Source: Duganella qianjiadongensis (lineage in GTDB: Bacteria; Pseudomonadota; Gammaproteobacteria; Burkholderiales; Burkholderiaceae_D). Taken from it: 63,673 nt of DNA. Location: the NCBI RefSeq assembly GCF_009857915.1, contig NZ_WWCM01000021.1, positions 1-63,673 on the forward strand, given 5' to 3'. Below the pieces are notes generated by a model that saw nothing but the letters and a program-made list of their open reading frames with translations, was not told the origin of the DNA and did not search any database. The translations under genes and the position numbers were made by a program. Positions 51,287-60,473 of this stretch are shown piece by piece (the first letter of the stretch is position 1; each line of letters begins with the position of its first letter).

Positions 51287-53926
51287 TTAAAATTTGGTGA
51301 GCTTTTTCTTTATGGCAACGCAACGCTGGTCTTCCTGATGTGCTACGAGCAAGGAACGCAAGGTCCCGGCGGACAGGGTTTTCGTTTCATCGAGCACAGC
51401 CTGCAGACGTGCCACACTGGCCGGAGTGCAAGCGCTAGGCAGCAGCGTGTTGGCGTAAGTGCGCATGAATACGGGGCCGGCACTCTGGTCCACCTGTGCC
51501 AGCTGGGCCAGACGCTGGGCAGCCGTCTGCTCCGCCAGTGCGCGCTGCTCGGCCGGATACAGGTTTTCCATCGCCTTGCGCACCTTGGAGAACGGCAGCT
51601 TGGTCTGCAGATCGTGTATCTTGCCCAGCCATTCCGTTTTCACTGCCGCATCAGGCTGCACTGCCGTCGCCGCCACCGCTGCCAGCTGGCCGGCATCGGA
51701 CGGATCACGCGCCTGTTCGGCTGCCAGCAGCGCTGCGGCGCCCGGATAGGCATAGCGGTTCAGGCGGATGACGATGTCCCAGCGCAGATCCTGCCCCACC
51801 GTCAGGCCCGGCACCACCCGTTTGCCGCTGAGGATATCGGCCAGCTGTTCCAGCGCCGCCGGGGTACTGGCCAGACCGAGGAAGGTGCCGAACCAGCGCC
51901 GCTGGAAATTGTTATCGCCCTGTGCAGCCACACTGGCCTGATAGGCCATCTGCTCCAGCTGCGGCAGCAGCTGGTCGCGGGAGCTGGCCACCTCCGGCCC
52001 CATCTCGTCGAGATAGGCCTTGGCCATACGCAGCTTGCCCGTCACATCGCCCAGCAGGGTGTAGTCTTTCTCGGCGGGTGCATTGGCCAGCACCGTCTTG
52101 AGGAAATCATCGAGCGGCAGCTGGGCGGCACGCACGCTGTCCCACAGGCTTTGCCACAGCATGGAGCGCAGCATAGGATCAGCCACTTTGCTCAAGTTAG
52201 CCTGCGCCGTGCTGAACGAGCGGGCGTCGAGCTGCACCTGCGCATAACCCCAGTCCTGATAGTTGGGGTAGACCAGATCCGGACAGGCCGCACCTTGCAG
52301 CTGCGGCACTGGCGTGGCCGCGCCCTGATAGGTGACCGGCAGATTCTTGCTCAAGGCCAGACCTTGCGGCGTCAGCTTGAACAGGCCGATCTGTACGCGC
52401 TGCTCGCGCAGCGTAGGCATGGTGGCGCTCGGCGCACTCTGGCGCAGAGTGAACTGCTTGATCTTGCCACCGGCGCAGCTGAAGTCTGCCGCGATGGTAT
52501 TCACGCCCGGTTCATACAGCCACTGCTTGGTCCAGCCGCTCAGGTCACGCTTGGCTGCCTCGCCCAGACTGCCGATGAAATCATCGAGTCTGGCGTTCTG
52601 GTAGGAGTATTTGACCAGATAGTTATGTACGCCCTGACGGAAGGTTTCTTCACCCAGCAGATGGCGCAACTGCTTGAGCGTGGAAGCGCCCTTGGAATAG
52701 GTAATCGCATCGATGTTATCGAACGCATTGGCAGTCGATGGCACCGGCGTTTCGATGGCGTGCGTGGTCACGCGCTGGTCCTGCACATAGGCAGCCTGCT
52801 TGCCGCCCGAGTAGAAGCCCTGCCATGCGTTGGAAAATTCGGTCGCTTCGGCCGTGGCCAGCGTGCCCATGAAGGAGGCAAAGCTTTCATTCAGCCACAG
52901 GCCATTCCACCACTTCATGGTGACCAGATCGCCGAACCACTGGTGCGCCATTTCGTGCATGATCACACCGGCCAGACTCTGGCGCTGGGCCGCCGTCATT
53001 TCGCTCTGGTGCAGGAAGCCGCCTTCGGCAAAGGTCACGGCACCGGCATTTTCCATGGCGCCATAGAGGAAGTCCGGCACCAGCAGCTGGTCATATTTCT
53101 CGAACTGGTAAGGCAGGCCGAAGTACTGGTCGAAGAAGGCCAGCCCCTGACGCGTGTATTTGAACCAGTCCTGCGGCGCTACTTGCTTGGCTACCGACTG
53201 GCGCGCGAACAAACGCATGGGATATTTCGCGCTGCCGTCTTCCCACACCTTGTAGGGGCCGGCGTGCATGGAGAAATTATAGGTACTCAGGCGCTTGGTG
53301 CGGGGGAAAGTCCAGCGCCGCGTGGCACCCAGATCTTCGATACCGCTCTCGCGCTTGGTGGACGACACCACCCAGTCTGCCGGAACGGTAACGGTAATGG
53401 CGTAAGTGCCTTTCAGGTCGGGCTGGTCGAACGAGGGGAACATCTGGTGTGCAGCGGCCGGCTCGAAGTGGGTGTAGGTGTAGACCCGCTGGTCGACCGG
53501 ATCGACCATGCGGTGCAGGCCTTCGCCATTGGTGCTGTGCAGGCGCTCGTAGCTGATGGTGACGGTGTTGCGGCCAGCCACCAGATCGGCTGCAGCGATG
53601 GTGACAAACCACTGGTTGTACTGGGTGGTCACGACTTTGCCGTTGACGCTGACGCTATGCACGCTGGCCTTATCGAGATCGATGGTGAGCGGCGCGCTGG
53701 CATCGTTCAGGTCGAACTGCAGTGTAGTGCTGCCGCTGAAGCGCTCGGCGCCGGTCAGCGTGAAGTCCAGCGTGTAATCGACATTGGCCACGCGGGCCGA
53801 ACGGGCCGCAGCATCCTGCTGCGACAGGTAGGCGTTTTCAGCACGGGCAGGCGTTGCGGCCATGGCGGCGCCATGCAACTGGCCCAGCAGCAGCGCAATG
53901 CTGGCTGCAATCAGAGTTTTTTTCAT
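51287..53926 (-). CDS. M1 family zinc aminopeptidase (secreted)
   Basis: An 879-residue metallopeptidase related to aminopeptidase N. The zinc site HEMAHQWFGDLVTMKWW begins at residue 324 and the third ligand follows in LWLNESFASFMG; the substrate-binding GAMENAGAVTF (GxMEN) motif precedes. A C-terminal ERAP1-like helical domain of ~350 residues is present. ATG 53926 was chosen: AAGGAA is four bases before it and it opens a signal peptide (TLIAASIALLLGQLHGAAMA). It lies 76 bases downstream of an S9 peptidase gene on the same strand, with a strong hairpin between. Confidence 0.95.
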   Translation of the reverse strand: MKKTLIAASIALLLGQLHGAAMAATPARAENAYLSQQDAAARSARVANVDYTLDFTLTGAERFSGSTTLQFDLNDASAPLTIDLDKASVHSVSVNGKVVTTQYNQWFVTIAAADLVAGRNTVTISYERLHSTNGEGLHRMVDPVDQRVYTYTHFEPAAAHQMFPSFDQPDLKGTYAITVTVPADWVVSSTKRESGIEDLGATRRWTFPRTKRLSTYNFSMHAGPYKVWEDGSAKYPMRLFARQSVAKQVAPQDWFKYTRQGLAFFDQYFGLPYQFEKYDQLLVPDFLYGAMENAGAVTFAEGGFLHQSEMTAAQRQSLAGVIMHEMAHQWFGDLVTMKWWNGLWLNESFASFMGTLATAEATEFSNAWQGFYSGGKQAAYVQDQRVTTHAIETPVPSTANAFDNIDAITYSKGASTLKQLRHLLGEETFRQGVHNYLVKYSYQNARLDDFIGSLGEAAKRDLSGWTKQWLYEPGVNTIAADFSCAGGKIKQFTLRQSAPSATMPTLREQRVQIGLFKLTPQGLALSKNLPVTYQGAATPVPQLQGAACPDLVYPNYQDWGYAQVQLDARSFSTAQANLSKVADPMLRSMLWQSLWDSVRAAQLPLDDFLKTVLANAPAEKDYTLLGDVTGKLRMAKAYLDEMGPEVASSRDQLLPQLEQMAYQASVAAQGDNNFQRRWFGTFLGLASTPAALEQLADILSGKRVVPGLTVGQDLRWDIVIRLNRYAYPGAAALLAAEQARDPSDAGQLAAVAATAVQPDAAVKTEWLGKIHDLQTKLPFSKVRKAMENLYPAEQRALAEQTAAQRLAQLAQVDQSAGPVFMRTYANTLLPSACTPASVARLQAVLDETKTLSAGTLRSLLVAHQEDQRCVAIKKKLTKF

Positions 53927-53944
53927 GGTATTCCTTGCAAGGGA

Positions 53945-53968
53945 CAACGCCCGCATGGGCGGGCGTTG
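53945..53968. repeat. Intercistronic hairpin between S9 and M1 peptidase genes
   Basis: Ten-base perfect arms CAACGCCCGC and GCGGGCGTTG around ATGG. There is no T-run on either strand, so it is more likely an mRNA-stabilising or processing stem than a terminator. Confidence 0.6.
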
Positions 53969-54002
53969 GATAAGGATGATCGGATAAGCTGAGTGGTTCA
54001 GC

Positions 54003-56060
54003 TTATTTTTTCAGATAAGTATCGAGCCAGTCGATCACCGTGTGATGCCACAGCACCGAGTTGGCCGGCTTGAGCACCCAGTGATTCTCGTCCGGGAACA
54101 TCAGCAGCTTGCTCGGTATGCCACGGCGCTGCAGCGCCGTAAAGGTGCCTAAGCCCTGTGCGGTGGGGATGCGGAAGTCCAGATCGCCCTGCACCACCAG
54201 CATCGGCGTCTTCCAGTTTTTCACTTTCAGCGCCGGATTGAATTTCTCGTGCAGTTCCGGCACCTCGTAGTAAGGGCCGCCGTTTTCCCACTCGGTAAAC
54301 CAGATTTCTTCCGTCGAGTAAGCCATGCCGCGGGTATCGAACACGCCGTCGTGGTTGACGATGCACTTGAAGCCATCGGACCAGTTGCCGGCGATCCAGT
54401 TCATCATGAAGCCGCCATACGAGGCGCCGAGCGCGCAGCTACGCTCGCGGTCCAGCCATGGGAATTTTTCCACCGCAGCGGCCAGACCTTTCTGCAGGTC
54501 TTCCAGCGGCTTGCCGCCCCAGTCGCCGCTGATCGAGTCGGTGAACTTCTGGCCATAGCCGGTGGAACCGTGGAAGTCGATGAACACGGTGGCGTAGCCG
54601 GCACCGGCATACACCTGCGGGTTCCAGCGATAGCTCCACGAGTTGCCGAAGCTGCCCTGCGGGCCGCCATGCACCAGGAAGGCGACCGGATATTTCTTGC
54701 CCGCTTCGGCATTCCATGGCTTCATCACATGACCATACACGGTTTCGCCGTTGGCACCCTTGAAGGAGAACTGCTCGTACTCGCCGAACTTCACCTCGGC
54801 CAGCGCCTGCGCGTTCAGCTGGGTCAGTTGCTGGGCCTTGTCAGCCGTGCCGCCCAGTTTGAACTTGTACAGCTGCGCGCCCGAGGACAGGCTGGCTTGC
54901 GCCATGACGATGGTGTCGCGTGCCACGTCGAAGCCGCTCACATAGCCATTGCCGCTCAGAGCACTGACCTTGCCGCTGGCCGCGTCGATGGCGAACAGCC
55001 GATGCTGGCCGATATCGTCGGCCGTGGCCAGCACGGTTTTGCTGTCCGGAGTCCAGCGGTAATCGGCGATGGAACGGTCCCAGCTATCAGCCACGCTGCG
55101 CTTCTTGCCCGTTGCCACATCGATCAGCACCAGGTGGAAACGGTCCGCTTCGAAGGTCGGCTTGTCCATGGCCAGATAGGCCAGCGTGCGGCCATCGGGC
55201 GAATAGATCGCCTTGCTGTCCCAGGCCTGATTGTCCGCCGTCAGATTGGCCGGCGTGCCGCCCGCAGCCGGCACCGTGTAGATATCGAAATTGGTCGACC
55301 ATGCTTCCGTCTGGCCGGCGATACGGGCCGAGAACACCACCGTCTTGCCGTCCGGGCTGAAGTGATATTCGTCGTGGTCGCCGAAAGGCTTGGACGGCAC
55401 ATCGCCATCGAGCGTGCCGGACAGGCTGACCGGCTGGGCGGAAACCTTGCCGCTGGCATCGATAGGCGCCGAGTACAGCACATTGTTGCGGCCATCGGCC
55501 CAGGTATCCCAGTGGCGCGCGAACAGGCGGTCATACACTTTGCCGCTGGCCTTGTTCTTGGCCTGTGCGTCGAGGCGCGCTTTGCTGCAGGCCAGATCGG
55601 CGCAATCGCGGAACACGGCCAGGCTCAATGCCAGCCGGTCACCCTGCGGCGACAGGCGGAAATTCTCCACATCGAGCGGCAGATCCGTCACGCGCACGGC
55701 TTCGCCGCCAGCCAGCGGCAAACGCCATACCTGTTGCGAGCCCGAGCGTGCCGACAGGAAATACACTGCATCGCCATTGGGCGACCATTCCGGGTCCGTG
55801 CTGCTGGCTTCGGCCTGGGTCAGACGTACCGGCAAGGCTTTCGGTGCGCGCAGGTCCAGCATCCACAGCTGGGTGTTACCGCGGTTCTTGTCCATATTGG
55901 TGGCGCGCACGGTGTACAGCACGCGACTGGCGTCCGGCGACAGCACGGGGCTGCCCACGCGCTCCATCCGCACCAGATCTTCCACGGTAAAGCCGCGCGG
56001 CGCAGCCGTGGCACTGGAAGCCGCCAACGCGGTGCCCAGCAGCAACAAAGGTAGTTTCAT
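54003..56060 (-). CDS. S9 family peptidase (dipeptidyl/acylaminoacyl peptidase, secreted)
   Basis: A 685-residue exported serine peptidase: signal peptide (KLPLLLLGTALAASSATA), a seven-bladed beta-propeller rich in LSPDASR and FSPDGKT repeats, and a C-terminal alpha/beta-hydrolase. The triad is complete: Ser547 in ALGASYGGFMMNW, Asp in QGDLDFRIPTAQG and His in FPDENHWVLKP. The ATG at 56060 follows GGAG. It is close to bacterial DPP5-type peptidases that release dipeptides from peptides. Confidence 0.93.
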   Translation of the reverse strand: MKLPLLLLGTALAASSATAAPRGFTVEDLVRMERVGSPVLSPDASRVLYTVRATNMDKNRGNTQLWMLDLRAPKALPVRLTQAEASSTDPEWSPNGDAVYFLSARSGSQQVWRLPLAGGEAVRVTDLPLDVENFRLSPQGDRLALSLAVFRDCADLACSKARLDAQAKNKASGKVYDRLFARHWDTWADGRNNVLYSAPIDASGKVSAQPVSLSGTLDGDVPSKPFGDHDEYHFSPDGKTVVFSARIAGQTEAWSTNFDIYTVPAAGGTPANLTADNQAWDSKAIYSPDGRTLAYLAMDKPTFEADRFHLVLIDVATGKKRSVADSWDRSIADYRWTPDSKTVLATADDIGQHRLFAIDAASGKVSALSGNGYVSGFDVARDTIVMAQASLSSGAQLYKFKLGGTADKAQQLTQLNAQALAEVKFGEYEQFSFKGANGETVYGHVMKPWNAEAGKKYPVAFLVHGGPQGSFGNSWSYRWNPQVYAGAGYATVFIDFHGSTGYGQKFTDSISGDWGGKPLEDLQKGLAAAVEKFPWLDRERSCALGASYGGFMMNWIAGNWSDGFKCIVNHDGVFDTRGMAYSTEEIWFTEWENGGPYYEVPELHEKFNPALKVKNWKTPMLVVQGDLDFRIPTAQGLGTFTALQRRGIPSKLLMFPDENHWVLKPANSVLWHHTVIDWLDTYLKK

Positions 56061-56190
56061 TCGGTGATCTCCGACATTGTAAGAAAAGGCCGGCTCGTGG
56101 CCGGCTGTTCCGCATGATACCAAGAGTGCAGTGCAGCAATCAAAGTGCTGGCAGAATTGTTACTTTGCGATACTTAGACCAGCCTGGCCC

Positions 56191-57015
56191 TCAGTGCGGG
56201 CGTATGGCATAGGCCGCAATCTCGGGCGGATAATAGTGCTGGAACCACTTCCACAGCGTGCCCTTGGCGGCCTGGCGCAGCAGCTGGCGCAGCACTTCGC
56301 GGTCGGCCGCGCCCAGCGACTTCTGCGACAGATAGATGCCGCTCTCGGCGGGCGGCAAGCCGTCCAGAGCGGCCACCTGCACCTCGCTGGAAAAATTCGC
56401 CAGCGTGGCATCTTCCGAAAGCGAACTCAGGAAAATGATCGGCGCCACCACGGTAAAATCTACCCGCCCGACTTTCATCATGCGGGCCACCATCAGGGGC
56501 GCGGCCACATAGGAAAGTCTGTGCTGTGCATCAAGTTTCTCGATCAGGCTGTTGTATTCGTTGCCAAACACATAGCTGCGCACCACAGCACCGCGCCACT
56601 CGGGATGCGCTAGCAGATCAGCCACGCTGCTACTGCGTACCGGACTGCGCCTGTTGCTGATCAGCGCCATCCGGAGTTTCATCATCGGCACAAACTCGGC
56701 CTGACGGTCGCGCTCCTCGCTGCGCGAGGCGGGCAGCAGCAGATCCGATTCGCCGGAATTGAGGAACATATAGGTGCTGCGCGCACGCGGCACGACAGGA
56801 AAGACGAACTCGCAACCATATTGCCGACCCAGCTCGCGCAGGGCGTCGGGAAACGCCCCGCTCACCTGATTATCCTTGACGATCACGCTATAGCCGGTGG
56901 GCGCGACAGGCGCCACGATAGGCCGGCTGCAACCGGCGTGCGCCAGCCCGGCAGCCAGCAGCAGGACTGGCAGCATGCCATGCAGGCAGCGTACAGGATG
57001 GGCAACGCAGGACAA
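56191..57015 (-). CDS. Periplasmic solute-binding protein (family 3-like), unknown ligand
   Basis: A 274-residue exported protein. It starts with TTG at 57015, five bases after GGAG; the alternative ATG at 56976 has no ribosome site and would lose the positive N-terminus of the signal (LPVLLLAAGLAHAGC). The fold is that of a family-3 solute-binding protein with two lobes, as in the protein at 31581, to which it seems distantly related. No transport genes are near. It might be a sensor. Confidence 0.7.
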   Translation of the reverse strand: MSCVAHPVRCLHGMLPVLLLAAGLAHAGCSRPIVAPVAPTGYSVIVKDNQVSGAFPDALRELGRQYGCEFVFPVVPRARSTYMFLNSGESDLLLPASRSEERDRQAEFVPMMKLRMALISNRRSPVRSSSVADLLAHPEWRGAVVRSYVFGNEYNSLIEKLDAQHRLSYVAAPLMVARMMKVGRVDFTVVAPIIFLSSLSEDATLANFSSEVQVAALDGLPPAESGIYLSQKSLGAADREVLRQLLRQAAKGTLWKWFQHYYPPEIAAYAIRPH

Positions 57016-57355
57016 ACAGACTCCGGATTGAACGTGCAGGGGACTATTCTATCGTGATTTCCTGTAGGAATAGATGCGGAAAATATTTTGTATCAATGCT
57101 GGCAAAACTGCCACGGCGGCCGCATGCAGGTGCATAATCTACGACTCAGAGCAAACCACTGCGCCAGCTTCTCGCCGGCAAGAGCAACGCAGCAAGGGTA
57201 CCCGCCGGTAATGTGCTGTCGTATTGCCTCACGACTACTTGTGAACAATTGTAAATCGACGTTGTATGAGTCCGGTACGCCGCTAAGGTAATGGTCTACA
57301 CCTCGGGCGCGATACCTAACGTGCTGCCGAAGTCTGACGAAATACGGGAATCGCC
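57016..57355. other. Gene-free interval upstream of the hemerythrin-like gene
   Basis: About 340 bases between divergent genes. I see a short inverted repeat TTCCT-GT-AGGAA (57059-57070) and a palindrome ACAATTGT near 57247, but no gene and no convincing promoter pair. Confidence 0.4.
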
Positions 57356-57925
57356 ATGCTCACTGCTACCTATGTCTTGCTGACACTATCGATAGAACAG
57401 AAAAAAGAACGCCACTTCATCGCGCGCATGTTGCAATACGTCCAGAACAGCGCGCGCCGCCCGCAGGAAATCGATCCTGTGCATATCCAGAGCCAGTTGC
57501 AGGAACTCATCACCTTTGCCGAAACGCGCCACCAGCGCAAGGTGGAAGCCTGTCTGCTGCCCGCCGTGCGCGCAGCCGACGCCAGCAGCGCGGCACTGGT
57601 GAAAGATCTGGAAGCACTGAGCCGCATCGGCCGCGCCATGCTCAACGCCGTGCAAAAATGCCTGCGCCGCGCCATGCGCCGCAGCGCCATGCATGGCAAA
57701 TTCCTCTGCCGCACCATCGATCTGTACTGCCAGAACCTGCTCACCCGGCTCGACAAGGAGGAACAGGAATTGCTGCCGCTGGCGCAGAAGGTCATTTCCA
57801 GCGAAGAGTGGTTCGAGATCGGCAGCCAGTTTCTGGCACAGGAAGGCCACGCTGCCGGACCGGACGACTCGCCCGCCGCGCAGCCGCCGGTGGCAGCCTA
57901 TACCGGCTTCTACTCGCCGGCCTGA
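57356..57925 (+). CDS. Hemerythrin-like (HHE) helical protein, degenerate
   Basis: A 189-residue, mostly helical protein. TRHQRKVEACLLPAV and LDKEEQELLPLAQKVISSEEW resemble the two halves of HHE hemerythrin domains (HHxxEExxLFPAV; HxxxEExxLFPLAExxLSxxDW), but only one of the usual iron-ligand His residues is in place, so iron binding is doubtful. The two half motifs and the length are the only leads; a role in redox or nitric-oxide sensing cannot be claimed. GGGAA precedes the ATG. Confidence 0.6.
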   Translation: MLTATYVLLTLSIEQKKERHFIARMLQYVQNSARRPQEIDPVHIQSQLQELITFAETRHQRKVEACLLPAVRAADASSAALVKDLEALSRIGRAMLNAVQKCLRRAMRRSAMHGKFLCRTIDLYCQNLLTRLDKEEQELLPLAQKVISSEEWFEIGSQFLAQEGHAAGPDDSPAAQPPVAAYTGFYSPA

Positions 57926-58104
57926 ACGCCAGCGTGCAAAAATGATCTAAACGATTTACACCATATCGTCCCGCCGCAGCGAAAACATCGCGCGGCAAAG
58001 GTAGATGAAACGACAATGTGGATTAGCTAACGCGCTTGGGCTAGAATCCAGACCGTGCCGTGATCCGGCACGCTCCCTGGACCAACCTCACAGCAAAGCT
58101 AACG

Positions 58105-60465
58105 ATGCGTTTTGTTCTAACTTTCCTGGCCGCCACAATAAGCGCCACCTCCGCCCCTGCCGCCCCTACCCCGATCACGCTGGAACAGGCCATGGCCCAT
58201 CCGGACTGGATAGGCAACCCTGTCGAAGCCGCATGGTGGGGCTGGGATAGCCGCCAGATCTACTACAAGCAGAAACGCAGCGCTTCGCCCGTGCGCGACA
58301 CGTTCAGCATCGATGCCGGCGGCAAGGTGCAAACCGTGGCCGCCTCTGCTCTGGCCAATCTTGATAGCGCTAACCCGATCTACAACCGCGAACATACGCG
58401 CGCCATCGTGCTGCGCAACGGCGATCTCTTCGAGCGCGACCTGAAAACGGGCGCGCTGACCCAGATCGTGCGGGGCAGCAGCCCGGCGGCTGCGGCGCAA
58501 TATTCTGCAGATGGCAAGCACGTGCAATTCCGCGTCGGACAGGACTGGTTCAGCTGGAACCGCAGCGAACGCCTGATGACACCACTGGCCCTGCTGCGCG
58601 CGGCCAAAGATCCCGACGCCGCAGCGGAAGCCGATTTCCGCCGCGACCTGCAACTGCGCCTGAGCTCCACCCTGAGCCGCCTGAAAGCAGAACGCGACGC
58701 CCTGCGCGAGCAGCGCAATGCCGAGCGCACCGCCGATGCCAGCCGCGCCCCGCTGCCCGTGTATCTGGGCGAGAAGGTCGCGATCGATGCCAGCGCCCTG
58801 TCGCCGGACGGGCGCTACCTGCTGGTGATCACCAGCGCCAAGGATGGCGACAAGCGCCGCGTGGGCAAGATGCCGAAATACGTGACCGAATCGGGTTACG
58901 AAGAAAGCGACGACGAACGCAAGCGGGTGAGCGAAGCGGGCCCGCTGGAACAGCAGCTCAAGCTGGTGGAACTGGCGACGCGCAAAGTTACCGAGCTGTC
59001 GCTCGATGTGCTGCCCGGTATCGCCACCGATCCGCTGGCCGAACTGCGCAGCGCCCAGCATCTGGAGCCGCTCAAGGGCAACCGCAAGGTACGCTTCGAG
59101 GCAGGCGAACAAGCTATCCAGTGGAGCGCCGACGGCGCCCGCGTGGCCGTGATGGCGCAGGCCATCGACAACAAGGACCGCTGGATCGCCAGCGTCGATC
59201 TGACGACCGCGAAACTGCAGCCGCTGCACCGCCTGAGCGACAGCGCCTGGGTCAACAACCGCTACAACGACTTCGGCTGGCTACCGGACCACAGCACGCT
59301 GTGGTACCAGTCGGAAGAAAGCGGCTACGCCCACCTCTATCTGCGTAGCGCCGACGGCACAAGCCGCGCCCTCACCAGCGGCAAATGGGAAGCCAGCAAT
59401 ATCGAATGGAATGCCGACGGCAGCACGGCCTATTTCCTGTGCAACCCCAAGCTGCCGGGCACCTATGAAGTCTGCGCCACCGGCGTGCGCGACCACACCC
59501 TGCGCGAGCTGACCTCGGTGGGTGGCGTAGAAGGCTTCAGCCTGTCGCCCGATGGCCGCAAGCTGCTGCTGCGCCACTCCAGCGCCTACAACCCTACCCA
59601 TCTGGCCACGGTGGCCAGCAGCGGCGGCGCTGTCACCGAACTGAACGACGTGCGCACGCCCGACTACAAGGCGCGTGCATGGATCATGCCGCAGATCGTG
59701 GCCGTGCCGTCCACCCATGGCGCCGATCCGGTATGGGCCAAGCTGTATCGCCCCGCCACGCTGGTCGCCGGTAAAAAATATCCTATCGTGATGTTCGTGC
59801 ACGGCGCCGGCTATCTGCAGAACACCAGCCAGCGCTACCCGGTCTACTTCCGCGAGCAGATGTTCCACAACCTGCTGGTGGAACAAGGCTACATCGTGCT
59901 GGACATGGACTACCGCGCTTCGCTAGGTTATGGCCGCAACTGGCGCACGGCGATCTACCGCCAGATGGGCCATCCGGAACTGGAAGACTACATCGATGGT
60001 CTGAACTGGCTGGTGGCCAACCATCAGGGCGACGCCAGCAAGGTGGGCATCTATGGTGGCAGCTATGGCGGCTTCATGACCTTCATGGCCCTGCTGCGCG
60101 CGCCGGAGCAGTTCAAGGCTGGCGCAGCGCTGCGCCCCGTCACCGACTGGACCACCTACAACCACGAATACACGGCCAACATCCTGAACACGCCGGAGCT
60201 CGATCCGCACGCCTACAAGGTCTCCTCGCCCATCGAGTACGCCGAGCAGCTGCAAGGCCATCTGCTGATCGCCCACGGCATGATCGACGATAACGTGTTC
60301 TATCAGGATTCGGTGCGGATGGCGCAACGCTTGATCGAACTGAAAAAAGATAACTGGGAGCTGGCGTCGTATCCGCTGGAACGGCACGGCTTCGTACACC
60401 CCGAAAGCTGGTACGATGAATACCGGCGCATCTACCAGCTGTTCGAACGCACGCTGAAAAACTAA
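58105..60465 (+). CDS. S9 family peptidase (DPP IV/prolyl oligopeptidase type, secreted)
   Basis: A 786-residue exported peptidase. Signal peptide RFVLTFLAATISATSAPAA, DPP-IV-type propeller domain, then the hydrolase domain with Ser653 in YGGSYGGFMTF, Asp in AHGMIDDNV and His in PLERHGFVHP: all three residues are present. A charged segment LRAAKDPDAAAEADFRRDLQ to AERDALREQRN (coiled coil, ~residues 170-215) is inserted in the propeller. The gene ends eight bases before the amylase start, so the two are probably one operon. Start ATG 58105 has no good ribosome site. Confidence 0.93.
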   Translation: MRFVLTFLAATISATSAPAAPTPITLEQAMAHPDWIGNPVEAAWWGWDSRQIYYKQKRSASPVRDTFSIDAGGKVQTVAASALANLDSANPIYNREHTRAIVLRNGDLFERDLKTGALTQIVRGSSPAAAAQYSADGKHVQFRVGQDWFSWNRSERLMTPLALLRAAKDPDAAAEADFRRDLQLRLSSTLSRLKAERDALREQRNAERTADASRAPLPVYLGEKVAIDASALSPDGRYLLVITSAKDGDKRRVGKMPKYVTESGYEESDDERKRVSEAGPLEQQLKLVELATRKVTELSLDVLPGIATDPLAELRSAQHLEPLKGNRKVRFEAGEQAIQWSADGARVAVMAQAIDNKDRWIASVDLTTAKLQPLHRLSDSAWVNNRYNDFGWLPDHSTLWYQSEESGYAHLYLRSADGTSRALTSGKWEASNIEWNADGSTAYFLCNPKLPGTYEVCATGVRDHTLRELTSVGGVEGFSLSPDGRKLLLRHSSAYNPTHLATVASSGGAVTELNDVRTPDYKARAWIMPQIVAVPSTHGADPVWAKLYRPATLVAGKKYPIVMFVHGAGYLQNTSQRYPVYFREQMFHNLLVEQGYIVLDMDYRASLGYGRNWRTAIYRQMGHPELEDYIDGLNWLVANHQGDASKVGIYGGSYGGFMTFMALLRAPEQFKAGAALRPVTDWTTYNHEYTANILNTPELDPHAYKVSSPIEYAEQLQGHLLIAHGMIDDNVFYQDSVRMAQRLIELKKDNWELASYPLERHGFVHPESWYDEYRRIYQLFERTLKN

Positions 60466-60473
60466 GGAGACTC

